This document shows, one piece after another, positions 9,739 through 19,800 of a DNA stretch of 64,000 nucleotides (within the stretch, counting starts at the first letter, position 1; every line of letters begins with the position of its first letter). The stretch spans positions 749,001 to 813,000 of the forward strand of contig NC_089732.1 in NCBI RefSeq assembly GCF_035083965.1, given 5' to 3'. This stretch comes from Branchiostoma lanceolatum. Lineage: Eukaryota; Chordata; Leptocardii; Amphioxiformes; Branchiostomatidae. Below the pieces are notes generated by a model, which was not told the origin of the DNA, ran no database searches, and was given only the letters and a program-made list of their open reading frames with translations. Both the position numbers and the translations under genes were made by a program.

Positions 9739-12228
9739 ATGAGCAACAAAGCGAGGAGGATGCTGGTTCTTCTGCTGATCATCCTGAAGGAAGCTGGACC
9801 GACCGCAGCCTGCAGCAGCAGCTGTTCATCAGAATGTGACTGCAGCAGCAGAGGCCTCACCAGTGTTCCCCAGGACCTGCCTACAGACATCACTATGCTT
9901 ACATTGGAGGACAATGCCATCACAACCTTAAGTCAGTCTGATTTCTCAAGGTATACAAGCTTGACAGTATTAGAACTTAGTCAAAATCAGATCTCTGTGA
10001 TCCAAAACAAGACATTCAACAACTTAACCAGCCTAACTCGACTGGACCTTGGAGCCAACCAGTTAACTAACCTACCAGCTGACATATTTGTGGGACTTGG
10101 TAATCTGCAGGAGTTGTATCTTCAAGATAACCAGTTAACTAGTCTCTCATCTGACACATTTGAGGGACTTGGTAATCTGCAGACCTTGTATCTTTACCAG
10201 AACCAGATAACAAACCTACCAACTGGCATATTTGTGGGACTTGGTAATCTGCAGACCTTGTTGCTTAGCATTAACCAGTTAACTAGTCTCTCAGCTGACA
10301 TATTTGTGGGGCTTGGTGAACTGGAGACCTTGTATCTTCACCACAACCAGATAACAAACCTACCAGCTGACATATTTGTGGGACTTGGTAATCTACAGAT
10401 CTTGCTTCTTTACCAGAACCAGTTAACTAACCTACCAGCTGACTTATTTGTGGGACTTAGTTACCTAAAGAGGCTTGATCTTAGGTGGAATAGCATCCAC
10501 AGTATTGAGGCAGGCATGTTCAATGACACAACAAAGCTTCGCATTTTAGATCTTGGGTACAACAGCATCAGCACCATTGCAGCCAACACATATGACCTAC
10601 TGGCCTCTATTTCAACCGTCGACATTAACAACAACCCCTGGCAGTGTGACTGTAGGATGGCTCCCTTTAAGCAGAGGATGAACAGCTCCTACCCATTTGA
10701 GAACCAGATAATATGTGCTGGACCCGGTAACCTTACAGGGCAATACTTACGGGATGTAAATCCATACGACCTGATATGTGAAGAGACAACAGCTGTCTAC
10801 TCCACTTTGAGCACAAAACGCATTGTTTACTCTACTCTTAGTTTGTTTGCAGTTAGCAGTTCTTCTCCTTTTCATCAGTCAGCAAAGTCAACATCAAAGG
10901 CACAAACACTGTCCCCAACAGCCAGCAACACACCCAATGCTGACTCTAACCCAGGCTGGCCTACTGTCAGTACTTCTCCTCTGTTTGGTCCTTCCATCAA
11001 GTCTACATCAGGGCCTCCAACATCTTCCCAAACACCCCAGACAGCAAACCCTTCTGACACCAACACTTCCTGGTCTAAAGTCAGTACTGACTCTCCTTTT
11101 GGTTTTCAGTCGACGATGACAGAAAGCAACACTGGCCCTACTGGGGGTGGCATTGTCCTGTCTGTGCCCCTTGTTGCTACTCTGTGCATATTTCTTGGAT
11201 TGTTCATTATTTCCACCATTGCCTTGACAATATGGTGCATGAATAAGAGGCGAGAAAGGGATCCTAATTCTGTGCAAAATTCTAGTAACTCAAACCCGGC
11301 AGGCACATCCAGTGGTCATGACCAGATAAGGCAGCCCGCAGGCATAAACAGTCAATCAGAAACTTTGCATCCCAGTACAGAAGACAGCCAGCATATCTAT
11401 AACGTTCCAACTGATGATGTTGATACAGAGTACAACACCATCCCTGAAATCAACCAACCAGAAAGTCCACACCAAGGTGCAGGCAACATGCAGAGTCTTG
11501 ACAGTTTTGGCTATTTGGTTATACCGCCTCCTCTTCCCACTGAGAATAAAGCTGGCCCTCAGGCCGGTTCCCACAGTGAACCAGCAGATGCAGCAGCTTG
11601 CACAGGCGGTGGTCATGACACATGGACAGACGAAGCAGAGTATAATGACGTCATTAGTCACTCACAAAGACCACAACTGGCCTCAGGACAAATTCAGCAT
11701 CTCGGTAGCTTCAACAATGGTTATGAGGTTCCATCTCTTTCCCTGGGCCCCGAGAATGGTGCTGATCCACAAGAAAGAGAAGGCCCACAGTCCCACAAAT
11801 ATGAGAACAGCCAGGTGATAGCAGCTGCTAAAGATGCTGCAGCTGGTCCACAGTTTATTGAATATGAGAATGATGAAGGAATAGAAGCTAGAAAAGAAGG
11901 TCCACAGTCCCCCAAATATGAGAACAGCCAGGTGATAGCAGCAGCTGCTAAAGATGCTGCAGCTGGTTCACAGTTTATCGAATATGAGAATGATGAAGGA
12001 ATAGAAGCTAGAAAAGAAGGCCCACAGTCCCCCAAATATGAGAACAGCCAGGTGATAGCAGCAGCTGCTAAAGACGCTGGGGCTGTTCCACAGGCTATTG
12101 TCTATCAGAACGATGATGAGTCCATTGATAACCAATCACAGACAGCAGCTGCCCCTGGTGCTGATAGTCCAAACCACTATGAACCCCTGAGGAACCCCAG
12201 CAGTCAGCAGCAGCACACCTACACATAA
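9739..12228 (+). CDS. Single-exon LRR type I transmembrane receptor with repeated tyrosine motifs in the tail
   Basis: 829 aa if started at the ATG at 9739. The frame is open upstream without a better ATG, and this start places a hydrophobic signal peptide (MLVLLLIILKEAG) at the N-terminus. An LRRNT with CSSECDCSSRGLTSVP is followed by about nine 24-aa LRRs of the pattern LxxLYLxxNQLTNLPADIF. Next come an LRRCT (NPWQCDCRMAPFKQRM ... DLICEE), a Ser/Thr/Pro stalk of about 130 aa with likely O-glycosylation, and a TM helix around residue 480 (VPLVATLCIFLGLFIISTIAL) stopped by NKRRERDP. The tail of about 310 aa contains IYNVPTDD, GYEVPSL, three 40-aa repeats with KYENSQV and EYENDEG, and a terminal HYEPLRN. 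No TIR, kinase or Ig domain is visible. Likely role: a cell-surface recognition or adhesion receptor signalling through phosphotyrosine adaptors. Function is inferred from architecture only; I do not recognise a named orthologue. Confidence 0.9.
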   Translation: MSNKARRMLVLLLIILKEAGPTAACSSSCSSECDCSSRGLTSVPQDLPTDITMLTLEDNAITTLSQSDFSRYTSLTVLELSQNQISVIQNKTFNNLTSLTRLDLGANQLTNLPADIFVGLGNLQELYLQDNQLTSLSSDTFEGLGNLQTLYLYQNQITNLPTGIFVGLGNLQTLLLSINQLTSLSADIFVGLGELETLYLHHNQITNLPADIFVGLGNLQILLLYQNQLTNLPADLFVGLSYLKRLDLRWNSIHSIEAGMFNDTTKLRILDLGYNSISTIAANTYDLLASISTVDINNNPWQCDCRMAPFKQRMNSSYPFENQIICAGPGNLTGQYLRDVNPYDLICEETTAVYSTLSTKRIVYSTLSLFAVSSSSPFHQSAKSTSKAQTLSPTASNTPNADSNPGWPTVSTSPLFGPSIKSTSGPPTSSQTPQTANPSDTNTSWSKVSTDSPFGFQSTMTESNTGPTGGGIVLSVPLVATLCIFLGLFIISTIALTIWCMNKRRERDPNSVQNSSNSNPAGTSSGHDQIRQPAGINSQSETLHPSTEDSQHIYNVPTDDVDTEYNTIPEINQPESPHQGAGNMQSLDSFGYLVIPPPLPTENKAGPQAGSHSEPADAAACTGGGHDTWTDEAEYNDVISHSQRPQLASGQIQHLGSFNNGYEVPSLSLGPENGADPQEREGPQSHKYENSQVIAAAKDAAAGPQFIEYENDEGIEARKEGPQSPKYENSQVIAAAAKDAAAGSQFIEYENDEGIEARKEGPQSPKYENSQVIAAAAKDAGAVPQAIVYQNDDESIDNQSQTAAAPGADSPNHYEPLRNPSSQQQHTYT
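11771..12140 (+). repeat. Coding 120-bp (40-aa) tandem repeat in receptor tail
   Basis: Three tandem units of 120 bp encode GPQSPKYENSQVIAAAAKDA plus GSQFIEYENDEGIEARKE. The first two are nearly identical and the third diverges at its end (VYQNDDESIDNQSQ). Each unit carries two Y-x-N tyrosines. The headless paralogue at 4341-5588 lacks the array, so the repeats expanded in this copy or were lost there. Confidence 0.9.
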
Positions 12229-13233
12229 CACAATTAGACAGCACAAAACCATTGTAGATAAAGAGGTTTTCCTATCAATGAACAAATCAATGATACACCC
12301 ACATTTAGAGTGAGGGGCACTATATAGCTACCACTCATTGGTGGTAGAGAAAGAAAAAAGTTTACAAGGGGTAAGAAGAAAAGAGTATGCGGGCTTCAGA
12401 AATTGTCATACCAGGACAGGTTTAGGGTCCTCAAGCTAACATACACTATATAAAGGATTGCGTGGCATGGAGATCTGATAAACACTTAATAAGTATATTC
12501 ATGGTCATTTTGATGATAGAACAACATATTTCAAGCAAAAAACAAACAAAAACTTAAGACACTAGGAGGATACACTTGTAAGAATATTGAAAACTACTGC
12601 CAGAGACAACAAGAAATATTATTATTAAATAACCATATTCTATATTCTACTCTGGAAATAATATTCCACTCTATTCTATAGAGGTGAGGAACAATCCTTT
12701 TCAAAATCGAACCCTTTTCCTGTAAATTATGTCTTCATATGTATAGCAACAGCAAAAGTGTTACAAACTTCTGTGTGGAATTTGTAAGAAATGATTTGTG
12801 TTCAGCAAAGCAAAACTTAGTACTTACACATGTTAGGGTGACAGGACTAGTTTAATTACTGTGTATACTTTTCTAATATTATATGTACTAGAATTCATGG
12901 TTGAAACATTTATCAAAATTTACTTCTTAGTTTCAATGTAACAATACAGTCATTATATTATGAAAATCTAGTTTAAACTACATGTATATTTCTGGTGAAA
13001 GGCCAGGTTGCTTGGATGATAAAATTATAGCTGACAATAATGTGAAAGAACTTGATTGAAATCAACTCCTTATAATATGAGACAAAGGACTGGCGTGTTG
13101 CAATGTACCAGAAAAGCAAAAAGGCAAATGTACAGCAGTTTCACAAGTACTACTTATACATCCTATGCTCAACATACTGAGCATGCTTGCTTTATACGTT
13201 TGTGAATATTAGTCATTAAGGAAATTGAAGAAT

Positions 13234-13450
13234 AAAATCTTGATTCGATCTATACCATTGGATTACAACATGAAAATCTTAGACGTTTCAGATGCCAATC
13301 CAAGATAATTCATCAGTGATTCAAAATAGATGTTAAGAAAAAAATTGAAAATATTAATTTTGAATCACTGATGAAAGATGTTGGAATGACATCTGAAATG
13401 TCTGACATTTTCATATTGTAATCCAGTGGTAAAGATTGAATCAAGATTTA
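13234..13450. mobile_element. Inverted-repeat (MITE-like) element, about 215 bp
   Basis: The left arm AAATCTTGATTCGATCTATA...CCATTGGATTACAACATGAAAA pairs with the right arm ...TTTTCATATTGTAATCCAGT...GATTGAATCAAGATTT. A second inner inverted repeat surrounds TGAATCACTGATGAA. It is absent at the paralogous site near 6.9 kb. Half of a relative lies at 58525-58645 (ATCACTGATGAAAAGT, TGTAATCCAGTAGTC, plus the outer TATTCACAAACGTAC that also precedes this copy). Confidence 0.75.
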
Positions 13451-13551
13451 TTTCATGTTTGCTTCAGTTTGTATCATATTCTGTATCTCTGTGGGCAGCA
13501 GACACCTGGTCACCTTTGCTACCCTATGTTATGTACGGGTGTCACAGTTTT

Positions 13552-13557
13552 AATAAA
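13552..13557 (+). terminator. Poly(A) signal AATAAA of the intact LRR receptor
   Basis: Conserved context TTTTAATAAATGCTAAATAC with the GAGGGAAACTCAACTGTGTT block just downstream, shared with the headless paralogue at 7040. This implies a 3' UTR of about 1.3 kb. Confidence 0.6.
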
Positions 13558-13689
13558 TGCTAAATACTGAGGGAAACTCAACTGTGTTGGCCATGTGGTG
13601 ATGTGTGCCTGTGGAGCTGGTGTGTGACTGTGACTCTATTATCTATAGGTCATTAAGTAGAATGTGACTATGGTTCGAAAGTCCATGAG

Positions 13690-13902
13690 CAAACACACCT
13701 GTGCCTGAACACCATCCACACACAGGTAAACACACCTGTCCCTGGTGCTGAACACCATCCACACACAGGTAAACACACCTGTCCTTGGTGCTGAACACCA
13801 TCCACACACACACACACACACACAAACACACCTGTCCCTGAACACCATCCATCCACACACACAAACACACCTGTCCTTGGTGCTGAATGCCATCCATACC
13901 CC
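13690..13902. repeat. 41-bp minisatellite, third (short) array
   Basis: Five or so units of the repeat seen at 1-1490, partly invaded by a (CA)n run. It is positionally paralogous to the first array, which has about seven times as many units, so copy number has changed strongly since the 12.1-kb duplication. Confidence 0.9.
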
Positions 13903-14684
13903 CAAGGTGCGCCTATTCCCAAAAACTAATTTCGAGCCCTAAAGTATTGTGGATATCGAACTTGGAAGTTATGTTGCAGTACCATAGAAATATGCCAGGG
14001 GTCCATAATAAATCTGTTTTGCTAACACCTAGCTACGCATAACGTTATCAACGCACATGTAATACCAATTGGAAATAATAAAGATCCATCCGATTCAACA
14101 ACTTCTCGAGTTATACTATCACAAACACACAGCAGACACCACATCTTGTCAACCTTCCTAACAAAGGTATAAAATCAAGCTGACCAAATTTGAGTACATT
14201 TGACAACTGATATTTCTGGAATCAAATGTAACGCTACGATATCATATTCCTACTGTGAGACTGTTGGGGGGAGGGGGGCAAATACGTTTTAATTCAATTA
14301 ACTCGAGATTGGTTTGACCGATTACTTTCAAATCTTCAGTGTTGAGAATGCCCACGAAGAAGTGACGATAAAAGAAGATCAACTGCGATCTGTGGTCACC
14401 GGACTCTCCCAAGGCAAAGTTTATTGTCGTCAGAGCAAGGAGGATTAAACCTCCTTGGTCAGAGGCCACAACACGCTGTAGTCTCCGAGGACAGAAAAGG
14501 TAGAACCAGGACTATCGGCACCTTCAATAGGTACAAATGGCATGAAATATAAAGGACTCATGTATCCCCCGCATATACACGTACCTTACATGTAGTCTTT
14601 CATCGTCAGCCCGGCGAACAGTGGTCTGGTCTCCTGGACCTACTTCCGGTCGTTCGCCATCAGCCGCCATCTTGTCCAATCCTA

Positions 14685-14803
14685 ATCTCCAAGCAGATGT
14701 TAGAGTGCAAAGTCGTAACGTTTTTCTCGCCCCCGTTTTCCTTTTTTCAAAACGGAAAATCCAGATAAGACGATTTTGTTTTCCAACGTCTGCCTTGGGT
14801 TTG
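14685..14803. mobile_element. short TIR element (ATCTCCAAGCAGATG family), copy 2
   Basis: Paralogue of 2578-2710 with termini ATCTCCAAGCAGATGTTAG and CCAACGTCTGCCTTGGGTTT. Confidence 0.6.
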
Positions 14804-16045
14804 CATAAATCTCACAATAATCCATACTAGTTTTGTTTGTTTTTGTTTGAACCTTTGTTTATTCGGCTTTTACAAAGGTTGGATATTAAATATATATTAT
14901 ATGTACTATATATGTGTAACTTTTGTAGTCTTATTCCTCGACATTCTTGATAGATGAATATGATAAATAATGACTCATTAATTAGCACGTGTTTACGGTG
15001 ACATAACGCAGTGACCTATGACCTATAAACACCGAATAAACCACCGAGTGAGTGAGTGACTGAGGATGATCATTTCTGCGTTGCAACTCAACACAGTAAG
15101 TACACAAGGCGGTCAGAGTTGGCACAACAACCTTTAATATGTATTCTTTTAAACTTCATAACTCCACATTTTTTTTATCTTTATCTTTTTTCCCCATACA
15201 TTTGACTGTATCAACTGTCTCACGTTACGTTTACTCATAACCTGCACAGCCAGCATAGATATACAAGCAGAACTGATGACTCATCGTTTCTTGTGGTGAC
15301 ATCAGAACATGTTTACTATGTCATAAAGAACAAGCCGACTAGTTTATACACAGAAAGCCAAGCACACTGGCGGAGGAAGACACACTTTTAACAAACTATG
15401 TGCCAACTTTTAACAAACAAATTGTGCCATGTGCGCTTCTTCCTATACATTAAGTCTTCGATTTGTAGATAAAGCTTTGTTCAATAACAATAGACTAAGT
15501 GTACTACTCAGCCTATACCTCCCCTGACCCCATCACCCCGAATCGTGCCTTCATTACCTCCCTATATAACCAGCACATCTGGATACAACTCAAATCTCTA
15601 TGGACGAAAAACTTGTCTGATATTTCTGATGGCCCCTGTGGGCCTGCATCACCTTCGGCTCTACTGCAATAGCTCTGGAGACTGAAAAGTTTCATGTTCG
15701 CAATGAGCAAGTCTGGTTATATCTCTGTACACGTTGCAATAAAGTACGCCTCACCCTCACAGTATAGCCTGGTACCCAGTCTTCATGGGCCCGCAAGGGG
15801 TCTTTACCCGGCCCCAGCTCTACAAGACATATGCCTTTTTCTGCCTATCTTTCTAACCGGTATTTCTGATTACTGCCGTCCCGAAGAGTGAGGTGATTGA
15901 AGCCGACCCCGTAAAAATCCTCCGGCGTGCGCTAATGAACTGTGCGAGGTTGCATCACTCCCAGCACCGAAGACATACCGTGGAGCCCCCGGTGAGATGG
16001 TTACCAGACTACTCTCGGGCCGTCCCGCCTACAAGTTACTACTAC
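14804..16045. other. 3' flank of the FATZ-like gene, paralogous to 2.7-3.9 kb
   Basis: No gene recognised. It holds the TIR element at 15766-16010 (AGCCTGGTACCCAGTC left end, TGGTTACCAGACT right end), which predates the duplication. The minus-strand gene's stop codon is at 16046-16048, so this is its 3' UTR/flank. Confidence 0.6.
15766..16010. mobile_element. TAGCCTGG-type TIR element, copy 2
   Basis: Near-identical to 3659-3909, with one extra deletion close to its right end. Confidence 0.65.
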
Positions 16046-19000
16046 CTACAAGTCCTCTGACTCGGGCAGTCCCGCCAGCTCGTCGGGCAGCTGCAGCTCG
16101 GAGCGCTGCTGCAGGATGGCCTTGACGACGTTCGGGTCTGGCCGCCACACGTCGGCCTCCGTGTCGACCTGCCGCACGGCGAACAGCCCTCGGGACGCCG
16201 CCTCGGACTCGCTCAGGTCGTACGTCTCCGCGCCCTCCACAGCGAACCACCCCTTCGCAGACCGGTTGAAGTCGCGGTACTTCTGGTACTCCCCTCGCGC
16301 CTCCGCGCTCACTTTCTCCACGTGGAAGCCCGATCCGTACGCCCCATCGCCGACACCGCCGCCCTCCCCAGCGAACGCCGCGCCGCCGCCGGCTCCCCCT
16401 CTGCCGTCGCCGGCGGCGCCTCCTCTCTTTCCCTCCGCCGCCCCCATCACGGCCTGCACGGCGCCCACGGTCTCAGGCTGGTCTCCCATCATCCCCTGGA
16501 ATGAATGAATGAATGGATGAATTTATTTCAATAGTTACAATAAAACCACACAGTCAATGACATGCCATTGTAGCCAGAAGCGCTGAATTAAGGCATGATT
16601 TGCAACTGATGTAAAATTTCTATTTGTATCAAAATATAGACAAGCAACCGAGATCAGTTAATTAGTAACTGGGCAAGAAGCGACAAGTTTTGGATTGAGT
16701 GGGTGATTTTGATACTGATTGTGCGTAGTTTCTACAGAGCTCGATGCGTCCTGGTAGAGACATGCTTAAAGCTAAGTCATATATTTTACATAGTTCTGAC
16801 GTAATATGACTCTGTATGCTCTCTTTTGTACTGATACTATGGACTTGTACTGTGCAGCAGAAAGACAGGGATGCCAAACAGGGCAAGCGTATTCAAGCAG
16901 AGGCCGTGCGATCCCACAAAACACAAGAGTCAAGTCACTGGAACCAAGTCACTGGTACCTTCTCCAGGTACGTCGCGAAGGGCGCGCCGGGCTTCCGCAG
17001 GTGAGTGAAGGCGGGCTCGACGTCTCCAGACGTCTGCATGGCGGCGCTCCAGGGCGTCATCGGAGCCTTCGGCATCACCTGGGGTGTATTCAAAACACGG
17101 TGTTATGATATTAAGAAACAGGACAAAAATCGTCATCATCGATTATCATAGTCATCATCATCGTCATCAGAATCATCTTCATCCTCGTCACCATCATCAT
17201 CATCATTGTCATCATCATCATCATCATCGTCATCATCATCATCATCGTCATCATCATCGTTGTCATCATCATCAACAACATCGTCATCAACATCGTCATC
17301 ATCATCGATCATCATCATCGTCATCGATTAGAGCCATGATAACGATGATGACGATTATAATGATGCTGATGACGCTAATGATGATGGCGACGATGACGAC
17401 GATACTCTTATCAAGATCGCCAGGGTGCCGCAGCTTCAACAAGATACTCGCTCTGAATGTTTTACTGATTGAAAAAAAAAACGCACCTTCTGTCCGGGCT
17501 TCTTGGGCGGCAAGGCGGGCGCAGGCTCCTGGGGCGGCGCGGGCTCCTCCTTGACGCGCCGGCCGAAGTACGGCAGGACCTCCGTGGGCGGCAGGTAGAT
17601 GAGCGAGAGCCACGGCTTGAAGCTGCGGATGTCCTCCTTGGAGAACTGCACCACGCGCTTCTGGCGCCGCTGGTACAGCTGGGCGCCCTTCCCGCCCTCC
17701 GCCGTCTTTCCGTACGTCATGTCGTGCAGGGTGGACGGGCGCGTCACTACAGAAGAGAGAATGGATTGTTAACAGGCAGAAAACGTTTAATGTATGTCAA
17801 TACGCTATTTACGTCCATAACTTTATTTTTTATTTTCTTATCCTGTCATGTTTACCCAGGGTAGCCCTGTGATTATTCTTGTAGTCATAGTTTTTTTAGG
17901 AATAGCTAGTTTAGTATTTATTGTATTGATTGCCTTGTCATTGTTGCCATACATTGTGCCGTGTACAATTGTCGAGCAATAAAGTTCATTCCTTCCTTCA
18001 CTCATTCATTCCTTTCTTCTTTCCTTCATCCATTCATTCATTCATTCATTCATTCATATTTGTTGGACTTGGTAATCCACAAACTGCTAAACCATAAACC
18101 CTGTTACAAATACTGAAACAAACGCTACTGAAAACATATTCTTGGCAAAGCCAAAGGTAAAAAAACAAAAAACATCACCGACCTACGCCCAGCTTCCTTC
18201 TGTTGAGCTCGTGGCCTTTCCTGGCGGCGGAGTCCCCGGACAGCGCCTCGGTCCCGCCCGGCATGCCGCCCCCGCCCGGCTGCGCCTAGGAGGGCGGTGC
18301 AGTACATGGATCAAGCAGACGAAAGGTTGTTGTTAATTGTACTTTAAGTTGAAGTGCCTAGCTATAGTGGCACACGGGTCAACAAGTTATCTTGCTGTTT
18401 CTGTAGCAGGGTGTATTCTTACAGGGAAACAAAACAACTTTTCAGAGTCCGGAGATTCAGCTTCTGGAACACAACATTTTACGCTTCCTTCAAAAGACGG
18501 GTGCAGCCCCAACGTGCAACCGAGTTGCCTTTCCCAGGATTTGAGCTTAGTACTTTCGACACGGTCTTCGTCGTACACTTTTTGGTGATGGTGCCACAGG
18601 CTAGGATTTTCAAGCAGGCTGTGACAGAACCAGCTACTGACAAAGGTTTAAGAAGACAGTTTTGTCGGTAAAGCAAATATTACTAGACAGTATAATGTGC
18701 CGTTAGTACAAGAGAAGTAAAATGGCGTCTGCTGTAGTTACCTGTGCCTGCATGTCCACTGGTCGGTCCTCCTCGGTCGGCGTGACGTACTCTCCCCCCA
18801 GCGGCCCGCCGAGCTCCTTCTGCCCGCCGAGCCCGATCATCCTATCGTACTCCTCCCGGCCCATGGGCGGGCCGTACACCTCAGGCACCCCGGCGGCAGC
18901 AAGCGCAGCCTCCGCCGCCAACCTCGCCGCCTCTTCCTCGGCTGCCAGCCGGGCGTCGCGCTCGGCCTTCCGCCGACTCAGCTCGTCCCAGTCGATGTCT

Positions 19001-19332
19001 ATGACGGGGAGCATGTCCCCGTCGGTCGGGATCCCCCATACGGAGGCGTCGTAAACCCCTTCATACCCTTCCGGCGCCTTCCACTGCGATCCCACCTCGG
19101 AGTCGTACGCTACATCCCCCGGGGTCCACACGTTCCGCTGGAAACCGTAGTCCTTACTCCGGATGTACATGGACGACGAGCCCGTACCGGACTGCGCCAG
19201 CTGCTCCGGCGGGGCCTCCTCCTCTGGAGGCCCGAAGCCGGGCTGCCAGACGTGCCGCCGGTATTGCACCTTCTGGTACTTAAAGTCCGGCTTGCCCAGG
19301 ATGGCCTCCACGGGAATTACCTGTGCCGTCAT
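16046..19332 (-). CDS. Myozenin/calsarcin (FATZ)-like sarcomeric Z-disc protein
   Basis: Five exons on the minus strand: 19332-18742, 18285-18183, 17746-17487, 17078-16959 and 16495-16046. All have GT-AG borders and continuous phase, giving 507 aa. The C-terminus LPESEDL matches the class III PDZ ligand (ESEDL/ESEEL type) of vertebrate myozenins, which binds PDZ domains of ZASP and ALP/enigma proteins. Exons 2-3 give ELNRRKLG ... KGAQLYQRRQKRV, aligning with the conserved myozenin LNLGKK...RGSKMFKLRQMRV block. MTPWSAAM and YRDFNRSAKGW resemble the SPWERAM and YKSFNRTA motifs. Family role: cross-linking alpha-actinin, filamin and calcineurin at the Z-disc. It is about 200 aa longer than the 264-299 aa human proteins because of exon 1 (residues 1-197), which has a charged Ala/Glu helix (SRRKAERDARLAAEEEAARL) and no homologue I recognise. 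Synaptopodin-like proteins are the main alternative. The 16.5-kb intron border abuts a retroelement tail. Confidence 0.7.
16496..16890 (-). mobile_element. Probable non-LTR retroelement 3' end with (ATTC)n tail
   Basis: Read on the minus strand, about 350 bp of unique sequence ends in TTGAAATAAATTCATCCATT followed by (CATT)n that runs into the splice acceptor of the FATZ-like exon 5. A polyadenylation-like AATAAA plus a short tandem tail is typical of some LINE and SINE 3' ends. A similar tail occurs at 42421-42470 and, on the plus strand, at 17990-18055. The reverse-transcriptase origin is not shown directly. Confidence 0.4.
17130..17400. repeat. (ATC/CAT)n trinucleotide microsatellite in FATZ-like intron 3
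   Basis: An imperfect run of ATC/CAT/GTC units of about 270 bp lies between exons 3 and 4. It gives spurious poly-His, poly-Met, poly-Asp and poly-Ser frames. Confidence 0.95.
17815..18057 (+). mobile_element. Probable LINE 3' tail with (ATTC)n
   Basis: In intron 2 of the FATZ-like gene: a stretch ending GTACAATTGTCGAGCAATAA AGTTC followed by (ATTC)n from about 17985 to 18057. The AATAAA-plus-tetranucleotide ending is that of a non-LTR element 3' end. No coding part remains. Confidence 0.45.
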
Positions 19333-19338
19333 GGCGAG

Positions 19339-19517
19339 GTCTAACCGGGCGGCCAGCTACGGACGTACGGGGTGGTGTGAGGGTCTAACCGGGATGCCAG
19401 CTACGGACGTACGGTGCGGTGTGAGGGTCTCACCGGGCGGCCAGCTACGGACGTACGGGGTGGTGTGAGGGTCTCGCCGGGTAGCTAGCTACGGACGTAC
19501 GGTGTGGCCTGGGTGTC
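19339..19517. repeat. 44-bp minisatellite, four units, at the 5' end of the FATZ-like gene
   Basis: Four units of about 44 bp (GGTCTAACCGGGCGGCCAGC TACGGACGTACGGGGTGGTGTGAG) begin only 6 bp upstream of the start codon, so they lie in the 5' UTR or core promoter. Each unit contains the ACGTCCGTA/TACGGACGTA near-palindrome. Confidence 0.9.
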
Positions 19518-19608
19518 TGGCGGCGGTCCGTTCACTACGCCCTGGTGTGGGAAATAGGACATAATTATATTCATTGGATGAAGGAAAAATGATTTAAAAA
19601 ATGAACGA

Positions 19609-19800
19609 AGCAACAAACAAACAAACAAACAAGCAAGCAAGCAAGCAAGCAAGCAAGCGACCGGTCAGCCAACCGACCGACCGACCGACCAACCGACCGA
19701 CCGACCGACCGACCGACCGACCGACCGACCGACCGACCGACCGACCGACCAACCAACCAACCAACCAACCAACCAACCCACGTACCAAATAAACAACAGA
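19609..19800. repeat. Compound tetranucleotide microsatellite (AAAC, AAGC, GACC, AACC)
   Basis: Consecutive runs of AAAC, AAGC, GACC/CGAC and AACC units extending into AGAC-rich sequence to about 19830. A similar compound array is at 25127-25296. Confidence 0.95.

Larger units (their letters stand above)
12229..13689. other. 3' UTR and flank of the LRR gene
   Basis: A/T-rich, non-coding, and paralogous to 5589-7119. It holds the inverted-repeat element at 13234-13450 and the poly(A) signal at 13552. Confidence 0.6.

Noticed and set aside
17136-17324. Poly-Asp / poly-His / poly-Met open frames
   Set aside because: Frames of a trinucleotide microsatellite inside an intron of the FATZ-like gene.
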